Shown here one piece after another: positions 6,148-13,491 of a stretch of DNA of 20,394 nt. Below the pieces are notes generated by a model. It was not told where the DNA came from. It did not search any database and saw nothing but the letters and a program-made list of their open reading frames with translations. This stretch comes from a virus: the IMG/VR virus record IMGVR_UViG_3300006749_000194, positions 1-20,394 of that record. One strand, written 5' to 3'. The translations under genes were made by a program, and so were the position numbers. Every line of letters begins with the position of its first letter. Position 1 is the first letter of the stretch.

Positions 6148-6992
6148 GTGAAGAAAATCAAGCAGTAGAAAGTCAAGCAACTGAAAGCGAAGGTTTATTA
6201 GATCAAGGTATTAATGAAGTAAGGGCAGAAGAACAAGCACAACAAGATTCTAATCCTGAAGTGATTGAAGATGTGTTTGCTAAAGATCCAGAAGAAGTTA
6301 ATACCGCAATAGCTAATGAAGGAGAAGAAGTTGAGTATGACAGACCAGATTATTTTCCTGAAAAGTTTTGGAATCAAGAAGAAGGTCCAGACATTGAAGG
6401 CTTGGTCAAATCTTACAAAGAAATGGAGAAAAACTTTTCTCAAGGCAAACACAAAGCACCAGAAGATTACGATGTATCTTTTGCTGAACAATCAGGTATA
6501 CCACAAGATGATCCTTTGCTAGACCGTTTTCAAGGTTGGGCAAAAGAACATGGGGTTAGTCAAGCAGCATTTGAAGCATTGGCTAAAGATTATATTGATA
6601 TGGAGATGTCATCTCTAGAACAGTTCAAGGTTGATGTAAAAATTGAAAAAGACAAATTAGGACCAGATGCAGATCAAATTATTAAATCAACTGCTGAATG
6701 GGCAAATGGTTTGTTTAACAAAGGTGTTTTTAACGAAGAAGAACTAGAAGCATTTAAAGGTGCTGCTGGCACTGCATCAGGTGTTAGAGCCATGCAAAAG
6801 TTAAGACGATTCTATGGGGAAGGTAACATTCCAACAGCACAACCAAGTGACGAAGGTGTGCCAACATTAGATGAATTATATGCTATGGTTGGAACCAAAG
6901 AGTACAAAGAAGATCCTAGTTATCGCAACAAAGTACAAAAATGGTTTAAACAGCGTGTACCTGATGATCCAAGCAAAGATTATATTTTATAA
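6144..6992 (+). CDS. Capsid assembly (scaffolding) protein
   Basis: A 282-residue acidic protein directly before the capsid leader, which is where T7-like phages carry gp9. The first 70 residues are very acidic and low in complexity (VIEDVFAKDPEEVNTAIANE). Residues 68-110 hold DYFPEKFWNQEEGPDIEGLV and KSYKEMEKNFSQGKHKAPEDY, a segment characteristic of these scaffolds (PEKFWn...G.id...l.kSY.elEk....g..kaPe.Y). The C-terminal half is helical and ends with a basic KVQKWFKQRV segment that could contact the capsid protein. It should guide capsid assembly and leave before or during packaging. The start overlaps the preceding stop. Confidence 0.9.
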   Translation: MSEENQAVESQATESEGLLDQGINEVRAEEQAQQDSNPEVIEDVFAKDPEEVNTAIANEGEEVEYDRPDYFPEKFWNQEEGPDIEGLVKSYKEMEKNFSQGKHKAPEDYDVSFAEQSGIPQDDPLLDRFQGWAKEHGVSQAAFEALAKDYIDMEMSSLEQFKVDVKIEKDKLGPDADQIIKSTAEWANGLFNKGVFNEEELEAFKGAAGTASGVRAMQKLRRFYGEGNIPTAQPSDEGVPTLDELYAMVGTKEYKEDPSYRNKVQKWFKQRVPDDPSKDYIL

Positions 6993-7151
6993 AAAGTTGC
7001 AATCTTCTAAGTTTTAATTACACTATACCGTAAGGATAACAGTATTTCTGCCCTTGACACTCGTATGAGGTGTGGTAGGCACAACCTACAAGTAAGATGC
7101 CCTTATGGACAACATCAAGCGATAATAACTTAACTATTATATGGAGATATT
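6993..7151 (+). promoter_or_regulatory. Leader before the capsid gene, possible structured RNA
   Basis: This is the largest gap inside the structural block. It can fold into consecutive small hairpins: CAC-TC/GAG-GTG around GTAT (about 7058-7072, one bulge), GTAGG (7075-7079) with CCTAC (7085-7089) around CACAA, and GTAAG/CTTAT around ATGCC (about 7092-7106). CC-GTAA-GG (7028-7035) gives a short stem with a GNRA-type loop. A GGAG site (7143-7146) serves the capsid ATG. A perfect TTGACA (7054-7059) has no matching -10. The leader may raise expression or stability of capsid mRNA. This is inference from position and folding by eye. Confidence 0.4.
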
Positions 7152-7994
7152 ATGAGTACAAGTATTAGCTCAAGTTTTGTTACCATATTTGATGCCGAGG
7201 TCAAACAAGCATATCAATCTGATCGTGTATTAGGTGGTACTGTAAGAGAGAGAGCAGGCGTAACAGGTAACACATATAAGTTTAACAAGTTAGGTTCAGG
7301 TGTAGCGAATTTGCATATTCCACAATCTGATGTAACACCGTTAAACTTAGCACATTCGCAAGTGACAGCTACAATGTCAGACTACAATGCTGCTGAATAT
7401 TCAGATATATTCACAAGCGGTAAAGTATTGTTTGATGAAAGAGCAGAGCTTGTTAAAGCATTATCAATGGCGATTGGTCGTAGAATGGACCAACTTGTTA
7501 TTGATGCGATTGATGGTGCAGGAACATCATTAACTGTAGCCAATTCTATTGGTGGTTCTAACACAAACTTAAATGTTGATAAAGTGTTAGAAGCTAAAAA
7601 GTTAATGGATCAAAAAAATGTACCTGCTGAAGGTCGTTTTTTCTTATGTCATTCAAACAACATGGCAGCTTTCTTAGATGACAGTGATGTAAAAACTATT
7701 GATGTCAACACAACTAAAGCATTAGCTCAAGGTACTGTTGATTCATTCTTAGGTTTTAAATTTATTGCTATCGGTGATAGAGATGAAGGCGGACTTGCTG
7801 TAGATGGTTCAAATGACAGAACATGTTTAGCATGGCACCAAAGCTCAACAGGACTTGCTTTAAACATGGATAAGAAAACAGAGATTAATTACATTGCTGA
7901 AAAAGCATCGTTCTTAGTAAACTCAATGTTTTCTGCTGGAGCTGTTGGTATTGATACCAATGGTATTGTTGAAATAACTTGTCGTGAATCATAG
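7152..7994 (+). CDS. Major capsid protein
   Basis: This 280-residue protein forms the capsid shell, presumably with an HK97-like fold. The N-terminal region has SSFVTIFDAEVKQAYQ and then the VRERAGVTGNTYKF segment typical of T7-type and related podovirus capsid proteins. Residues 142-172 (VDKVLEAKKLMDQKNVPAEG, then RFFLCHSNNMAA) are the most characteristic stretch. The C-terminal SMFSAGAVGIDTNGIVEI also fits. It is shorter than T7 gp10A (about 345 residues), which lies within the range of small podovirus capsid proteins. Position between scaffold and putative decoration protein agrees. The ribosome binding site is GGAG at 7143-7146. Confidence 0.93.
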   Translation: MSTSISSSFVTIFDAEVKQAYQSDRVLGGTVRERAGVTGNTYKFNKLGSGVANLHIPQSDVTPLNLAHSQVTATMSDYNAAEYSDIFTSGKVLFDERAELVKALSMAIGRRMDQLVIDAIDGAGTSLTVANSIGGSNTNLNVDKVLEAKKLMDQKNVPAEGRFFLCHSNNMAAFLDDSDVKTIDVNTTKALAQGTVDSFLGFKFIAIGDRDEGGLAVDGSNDRTCLAWHQSSTGLALNMDKKTEINYIAEKASFLVNSMFSAGAVGIDTNGIVEITCRES

Positions 7995-8004
7995 GAGGTA
8001 ACTT

Positions 8005-8289
8005 ATGGCTTATTCAACTGATGGATTCGGTGCGTTAGCAGGACAAGGCAGATCTGGTGATTTACCAGCTTTGTATGTCTATACAACTACCGATGCACAC
8101 ACTGCTGTTGATGCTGCTGGCTACTTCAACACTCTTTCAGATACTTTGAAAGTAGGTGATATGATTATGGTCCATGGCTCAACAGGCGGAACAAGAACAG
8201 TAACAATGCACATTGTTGTATCTAACGCATCTGGAGTAGTAGATGTGTCTGATGGTACTACAATCGGAGCAGTTTCTGATTCTGACTAA
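8005..8289 (+). CDS. Putative capsid decoration or head-fibre-like protein
   Basis: A 94-residue protein with a strong AGGAGGT ribosome binding site (7993-7999), the best in the window, which suggests high expression like the capsid gene before it. The sequence is rich in Gly, Thr, Val and Asp and looks all-beta: YVYTTTDAHTAVDAAGYFNT, then LSDTLKVGDMIMVHGS, then VTMHIVVSNASGVVDVSDGT. I associate this pattern (YtT.Da...vdaaGYFn...d.L..GD.I.v) with small proteins beside podovirus capsid genes. A decoration or cement role is inferred from position, size and expected expression. The terminator right after it separates head from tail genes. Confidence 0.65.
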   Translation: MAYSTDGFGALAGQGRSGDLPALYVYTTTDAHTAVDAAGYFNTLSDTLKVGDMIMVHGSTGGTRTVTMHIVVSNASGVVDVSDGTTIGAVSDSD

Positions 8290-8301
8290 GTAAGATAAAG
8301 T

Positions 8302-8330
8302 TGCTCTGTTTCGGCAGAGCATACTTTTTT
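8302..8330 (+). terminator. Rho-independent terminator after the head genes
   Basis: TGCTCTG (8302-8308) pairs with CAGAGCA (8315-8321). The stem can be extended by a T-G pair closing a TTCG loop (8310-8313). The hairpin is followed by TACTTTTTT (8322-8330). This is a textbook intrinsic terminator lying only 13 bases after the stop of the decoration-like gene. T7 also has a terminator after its capsid gene. Read-through would allow lower expression of the tail genes downstream. Confidence 0.88.
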
Positions 8331-8341
8331 AAGGAGATTAT

Positions 8342-8968
8342 ATGGCAGCAGGAGATACTAAACTTACCATTTGTAATGATGCACTCTTGATGCTAGGTGC
8401 AGCAGAAATGACCTCGTTTACCGAAGGTACGGATTCTGCAAAAATATGTGACCGTTTATATGATGACTTAAAAAAGTATATTTTATCTATTTATCCTTGG
8501 TCTTTTGCTAAAGTAAAAGTGCAACTAGCAAGAACTAGCGATACACCAACAACAGAATGGCAGTATGCGTATGCGTTACCTGCGGATATTATTGGTACGC
8601 CTAAAGCCCTGTTTCAAACTTCAACAGCAGGTGCGTTACCACAAACTGAATTTGAATTATATTATATTGATCAGCAAAGATTATTAACAAATTATGATAC
8701 TGTTTTTATTGACTATGTAGCAGATGTTGACGAATCAAGATTTCCAGAGTTTTTTGTTTACATGCTACGCCACGCATTAGCAGCAGACTTTGCAGAACCA
8801 TTAACTGATCAAATTACCAAAGCAGATTATTTTAGAGCATTAGCATTTGGTACTCCTGCTGAAAATGGGAGAGGTGGTTTATTTAGACAATGTACACAAG
8901 CTGATGCACAAGGACAAAGAGCACAACAATTAGGCAATAACAGTTTTGATTTAATTGAGGTACGATAA
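8342..8968 (+). CDS. Tail tubular protein A (T7 gp11-like adaptor)
   Basis: This 208-residue protein should form the ring joining portal and tail nozzle; T7 gp11 has 196 residues. Typical features are the N-terminal LTICNDALLMLGAAEMTSF (9-27), then CDRLYDDLKKYILSIYPWSF (near 36-55) with the conserved '.yPW.fa' element, followed by a beta region with EWQYAYALPAD and a C-terminal FVYMLRHALAADFAEPLT helix. It has an AAGGAGA ribosome binding site (8331-8337) immediately after the terminator, and its stop overlaps the next start (TAATG at 8966-8970). Confidence 0.93.
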   Translation: MAAGDTKLTICNDALLMLGAAEMTSFTEGTDSAKICDRLYDDLKKYILSIYPWSFAKVKVQLARTSDTPTTEWQYAYALPADIIGTPKALFQTSTAGALPQTEFELYYIDQQRLLTNYDTVFIDYVADVDESRFPEFFVYMLRHALAADFAEPLTDQITKADYFRALAFGTPAENGRGGLFRQCTQADAQGQRAQQLGNNSFDLIEVR

Positions 8969-10947
8969 TGTCTAGGGTAATTGATATCCAAAACAGTTTT
9001 ACTTCAGGTGAACTAGACCCCAAACTTATAGCTAGAGATGATGTCAAGGCTTACGATGCAGGCTTAACAACTGCACTTAATGTTGTTGTTTTGCCGCAAG
9101 GTGGTATTAAACGCAGACCTGGAACTAAATTTATAACAGAATTAGGCGGTAGTCCTGAAAATGGCATACGATTAGTGCCATTTGAATTTAATACATCTGA
9201 TGCTTATTTATTAGCATTTACTCATAATCGTATGGCAGTTATTAAAAATGGTGTGTTACAAACAAATATTGCAGGCAGTGGCAATAATTATCTTACAACT
9301 ACTATTACCTCTGCAATGTTAACTAAAATGTGCTGGGTACAAAGTGCAGACACTTTAATTGTAACTCAAGAAGATATGGTGCCTAAAAAGATTACTCGTA
9401 CTTCTGACACAGCATGGACTATAGCTGATGTTACTTTTACTTTTAATCCGCAGCACGCATTTACTTTAACCATAGAGAATACATCAAGTGCAGGCACGCT
9501 AACACCTAGTGGCACAGAAGGTAAAATTACTTTGACGACACAGCATAACTATTGGAACGCATCAGATGATATTGGTAGTTTTGTAAATGTAATTGGCTCT
9601 AATCAATTTGGTAGAGCAAAAATTGTTGCGGTTGATTCTGCAACAGTTGCACAAGCATTGGTCGAAATACCATTCTTTAATACAGATGCACTGGCTAATG
9701 CAGATTGGGAGCATGAAACTGGTTATGAAGATACTTTTAGTAGCAGCAAAGGTTTTCCAAGAACGGCTACTTTTCATCAAGGTAGATTGTTTTTTGGTGG
9801 TAGTAAATCAAGACCATCAACTATTTTTGCATCTAGGATAAATGCGTTTTTTGACTTTAATCCTGGTGAAGGTTTAGATGACGATGCGTTTGTAGCAACA
9901 CTAGACACTAATCAGCTTAATACTATAACCGACATATTAAGTGCTAACTACTTACAAATTTTTACCACAGGTGGTGAGTTTTTTGCACCACAAGACTTTA
10001 GCGACCCATTAACACCAAGTAACTTTATTGCTAAGTTACAATCAAGTCATGGCAGCAAAGAGAACATACGAGTACAAAACATATCAGGTAGTACCATTTA
10101 CATTCAACGCCAAGGCAAAGCATTAAATGAGTATATCTATGACCGTGGTGGAGATGGTTATTTAACATCACAAATATCATTACTATCTAGTCATTTATTA
10201 AGCACACCGATTGATATGTCTATTCGTAAAGCTACTTCTACAGATGAAGGCGATAGATTATTAGTTGTAAATAACGATGGTACTTGTGCAGTATACACTT
10301 TGCTAAGAGATCAAAATATTGTGGCAGGAACGCAGTTTACCACGGATGGTTTATTTTTAAATGTAGCAACTGTTGTTAGTGATCAATATGTAGCTGTAAA
10401 ACGCACTATTAACAGTGCTAACAAATATTATATCGAACTGTTTGATGAAGCATTTACTTTAGATAGTGGGGTGTCAGGCGGTGCAGCATCTAGTCATAGT
10501 TCAGGACACTTAAATCAAAAGACTGTAAAAGTAATTGGTGATGGCGTAATGCAAGCTGATGTAACAGCAGGAGCCAGTACAATTACTTTTGCAAGCTCAA
10601 CTTCTAGTTCATATCAAGCAGGCTTAGATTATACAGTGACCATTAAAACTTTACCAATTGAGCCTAGTATAACAGGATATGCAAGTCTAAAAGGTTTTAA
10701 AAAGCGTGTGCTAGAAGTCAACGCATTTTTAAATGAAACACAAAACTTAACAATTAATGGAAATACCATACCCATTAGAGCATTTGGTACAGATAACTTA
10801 GATGTTGCTGTACCAGAGTTTACAGGTACTAAAACATTACACGGTATCTTAGGGTTTAGTTTGACAGGACAGATAACCATTGGACAATCTGCACCTTTAA
10901 AATTACACTTACTAGGTATGGATTATAAGGTTAGCACAGGAGGATAA
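8968..10947 (+). CDS. Tail tubular protein B (T7 gp12-like nozzle)
   Basis: A 659-residue, mainly beta protein expected to form the tail nozzle below the adaptor; T7 gp12 is about 794. The N-terminus is characteristic: NSFTSGELDPKLIARDDVKA, then LNVVVLPQGGIKRRPGTKFI (about 37-56), a motif of podovirus tail B and 'stabilisation' proteins. Further support comes from RTATFHQGRLFFGGSKSRPS (around 265-284) and the FTTGGEFF stretch. It starts in a TAATG overlap with protein A, with GAGG at 8957-8960. The C-terminal third is more variable and may contact fibres or internal proteins. Confidence 0.93.
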   Translation: MSRVIDIQNSFTSGELDPKLIARDDVKAYDAGLTTALNVVVLPQGGIKRRPGTKFITELGGSPENGIRLVPFEFNTSDAYLLAFTHNRMAVIKNGVLQTNIAGSGNNYLTTTITSAMLTKMCWVQSADTLIVTQEDMVPKKITRTSDTAWTIADVTFTFNPQHAFTLTIENTSSAGTLTPSGTEGKITLTTQHNYWNASDDIGSFVNVIGSNQFGRAKIVAVDSATVAQALVEIPFFNTDALANADWEHETGYEDTFSSSKGFPRTATFHQGRLFFGGSKSRPSTIFASRINAFFDFNPGEGLDDDAFVATLDTNQLNTITDILSANYLQIFTTGGEFFAPQDFSDPLTPSNFIAKLQSSHGSKENIRVQNISGSTIYIQRQGKALNEYIYDRGGDGYLTSQISLLSSHLLSTPIDMSIRKATSTDEGDRLLVVNNDGTCAVYTLLRDQNIVAGTQFTTDGLFLNVATVVSDQYVAVKRTINSANKYYIELFDEAFTLDSGVSGGAASSHSSGHLNQKTVKVIGDGVMQADVTAGASTITFASSTSSSYQAGLDYTVTIKTLPIEPSITGYASLKGFKKRVLEVNAFLNETQNLTINGNTIPIRAFGTDNLDVAVPEFTGTKTLHGILGFSLTGQITIGQSAPLKLHLLGMDYKVSTGG

Positions 10948-11463
10948 ATGTCAAAAGCAGCGATTGCATTAGCAGCAAGTTCAGGATTTCAAGCATTTAC
11001 AGCAATACGACAAGGGCAAGCACAAGCTGCTCAATATCGTGCTGAAGCACAAGCTGCTGAAATAAAACGCCAATTTGACCAAAAACAACAAGAAATACAA
11101 AGACAAAAAGATATAATTGATATTAAAGAAGAACAAAATCAGATACTTAAAGATACTTCTAGGTCTTTGGCATTTAATATTGCATCTGGTGCTGCTAGCG
11201 GACTTATGAAAGATAATGTTTTAAACACAGTTGTTTTACAACAAGGTTTAGATGAATACTTAGCAGGCAATAGAAACCTTAATTTATTACAAGAAAATTA
11301 TAAAATTGTTGGTAATATGTTAGATCGTGAAGCACGAAATGAAATAGCTAGTAAAGAACAAGCTGCTGTTAATGTTAAAAATTTAGCAACATTACAAGCA
11401 GGCAGTTACTTATCACAAGGTTATCTTAATTATCAAAAGTACAAAACAGATACGGTAGCATAA
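10948..11463 (+). CDS. Internal virion (ejection) protein, T7 gp14-like
   Basis: A 171-residue protein directly after the nozzle gene, the position of T7 gp14 (196 residues), with a strong AGGAGG site at 10938-10943. The N-terminus is short, Ala-rich and hydrophobic (AAIALAASSGFQAFTAI). Residues 24-72 form a long Gln/Lys/Glu-rich helix or coiled coil, then a Gly/Ala segment (FNIASGAASGLMKDNVLNTV) and a second helical part. This layout, an amphipathic start followed by helical domains, suits a protein that enters the cell envelope during DNA ejection. Identification rests on layout and gene order more than on strong motif matches. Confidence 0.78.
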   Translation: MSKAAIALAASSGFQAFTAIRQGQAQAAQYRAEAQAAEIKRQFDQKQQEIQRQKDIIDIKEEQNQILKDTSRSLAFNIASGAASGLMKDNVLNTVVLQQGLDEYLAGNRNLNLLQENYKIVGNMLDREARNEIASKEQAAVNVKNLATLQAGSYLSQGYLNYQKYKTDTVA

Positions 11464-13491
11464 ATGGCAAAAATGATTGGACAATATCAAGGAACAAAAG
11501 CAACAGGCATAGCATTACCAAAGCTAACCATGGGAGCTATGGACCGTAGTGCAGCTTCAACAGCAGTTGCTGGCTATCAAGGTACGATAGATTCAATTTC
11601 TCAAATGCAAAAGTTTTTAGAGGAAAAAGCAGCAAAACAAGCTGTGCAAGCAGGTTTTGAATACTCTTTGATGAATCAACCATCTGCCGAAGAAATAAAC
11701 GGCATGATAGAAAAAAGAGAACAAAAACTACCTTTTAATCCTAGCAGTGCAAATATTGCAGAACTAACTGCTAATGAATATATAGGTGCAGAAATAAGAG
11801 GGCAAGCAGAAAATAAAACCAAACAAAGATTACATAAACTTTTTAATGAAGATTTTTATAATGCCAACGATGGTAAAGGTATGACTTTAGCTGAAGCAGA
11901 TGAAGCAGCTAAAAATATTATTGATAATTACGCTGGCATGTTTGTTAATAATAAATCATCTTACGATACTTTTATGAATAACATGAAAGTATATGGTAAC
12001 GCACAAGCTAACAGAAATTTAAACACCAGGTTACAATTAGATAGAGAACAAAGAACCAATGTTTTTACTGAAGATTTAAACATGGCAAATGAAGCTGCTG
12101 ACAAAGTTTATGATGTAGCAGGCATGCAAGGTGTTGTTAATATGTATGATAATTTATCTGACCGTTCTGACAAAACAATGGGTGCGGACAGTGAAAAAAT
12201 TATTCAACAAATAAAAAATGCAAAAGATAAAGCATTGCAAAAATTAACATCTGATCAATTTAAAAAATATTTTAATGATGTTCCTGATCTAAACAATCCT
12301 AATCAAAATAAAATACAAACATTAGTCAATGATATTAATACTGCGTATAAAAATGAACCTGAAAAAGGATTAGCCATATTAACAAAAGGAATGATTGAAG
12401 CTAGTGAAGGCGAAGCTGGTTTTTTAAAATTACAAGTATTAGAAAATATGACATACGGTAATAAAAAAATTACAGACTATGAAGAATGGAATGATTTAGA
12501 GAGAAAAGCAATAAGTGAAATAAATACGCTTAATACAAAATATTTAGAAAATACAGCAAAAATGGATCTTGTTACAATAGGATTTGTTAAAGAAGAAGTT
12601 TTAAAAGATTTAGATGCCAATCCTCAATTACAAACAAGATCAGGTATTGAGCAATATATAAATAATTTTTTACAAAAAAATGAGCTAACTCTTTCTGATG
12701 GTAAAATGGAAATAGCAATAGATGGCATTGAAGAAAGTATAACAACAGAAATACCAGATAAAACTATTGAATCCATAAGTGATGTTAAAAGAAAGTTAAG
12801 AGAAGAAAGTATTAGCACACAACAAAGTATTACTGAAGTAGGACAGAAATATTTAGAGGAAAATATACTAAGCAGCAAAGATGAAAAAGAATTAACCAAC
12901 TTTATTGTTGCTTACACTGATGTTTCTAAAGATGCAGATTATAAGCCTTTTAAAGATAGGTTAAAGTCAAGATTAAAAATTACCAGTATATTTGGTGTTG
13001 AAACTGAAGAACAATTATCAGCTTATCAAGGCAGTGAAAACTTTTATATTTCTCATGTATTGACACAAAATTTAGGCTACATTAAAAATTTTATGTCAAG
13101 ACAAAATATATCTTTGCGTGATGATGAATTTGCAAGTTTAGTAATAACTAATTTTACCCCTATCTTAGAAAAAGCCTTAGAGAAAAGAATACAAGCTACA
13201 GGTAATCAAGATTTAACTTTGTCTGATATTCGTTTTGAATCATTAGATAATGAAACTAAAGATAAAATAACAACAGCAATGTCATTTCATGGACAGTTTT
13301 TACATTTAAGTGGATATGTTGCTGATGACTTTTTTAAGATGTATTTTTCAGCAGATTCAACACAAGAAAGAGCAGACAGAGTAATCCAAGGCAGACAATT
13401 TTTTGATATATTAGATTCTCAAACTGAGGAGTTATTTAGAACAAGACTTAGAGTTGAAAAGGGTCAATCAATAGAGGTGCTAGACGAATGA
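11464..13491 (+). CDS. Internal virion (ejection) protein, T7 gp15-like
   Basis: A 675-residue helical, Lys/Glu/Asn-rich protein in the position of T7 gp15 (747 residues). The N-terminus has GAMDRSAASTAVAGYQGTID and then FLEEKAAKQAVQAGFEYSLM, a style typical of podovirus core proteins. No enzymatic motif, signal peptide or membrane span is visible. It probably forms part of the internal core and of the ejection channel. There is no clear ribosome binding site before the ATG, which directly follows the previous stop (TAA-ATG), so translation is likely coupled. GC content is very low, about 23-27 % in the lines counted. The stop overlaps the next start (ATGA). Confidence 0.8.
   Translation: MAKMIGQYQGTKATGIALPKLTMGAMDRSAASTAVAGYQGTIDSISQMQKFLEEKAAKQAVQAGFEYSLMNQPSAEEINGMIEKREQKLPFNPSSANIAELTANEYIGAEIRGQAENKTKQRLHKLFNEDFYNANDGKGMTLAEADEAAKNIIDNYAGMFVNNKSSYDTFMNNMKVYGNAQANRNLNTRLQLDREQRTNVFTEDLNMANEAADKVYDVAGMQGVVNMYDNLSDRSDKTMGADSEKIIQQIKNAKDKALQKLTSDQFKKYFNDVPDLNNPNQNKIQTLVNDINTAYKNEPEKGLAILTKGMIEASEGEAGFLKLQVLENMTYGNKKITDYEEWNDLERKAISEINTLNTKYLENTAKMDLVTIGFVKEEVLKDLDANPQLQTRSGIEQYINNFLQKNELTLSDGKMEIAIDGIEESITTEIPDKTIESISDVKRKLREESISTQQSITEVGQKYLEENILSSKDEKELTNFIVAYTDVSKDADYKPFKDRLKSRLKITSIFGVETEEQLSAYQGSENFYISHVLTQNLGYIKNFMSRQNISLRDDEFASLVITNFTPILEKALEKRIQATGNQDLTLSDIRFESLDNETKDKITTAMSFHGQFLHLSGYVADDFFKMYFSADSTQERADRVIQGRQFFDILDSQTEELFRTRLRVEKGQSIEVLDE

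Noticed and set aside
6316-6522. Second + strand frame inside the scaffold gene
   Set aside because: Low-complexity Lys/Leu product from a shifted reading of an acidic region, with no independent support.
7054-7059. Perfect TTGACA in the capsid leader
   Set aside because: No acceptable -10 sequence lies 15-19 bases downstream, so I do not call a sigma-70 promoter here.
7065-7133. 22-codon frame starting MRCGRHNLQV in the capsid leader
   Set aside because: There is no ribosome binding site, the composition is odd, and it overlaps the predicted hairpins, so an RNA element explains the bases better.
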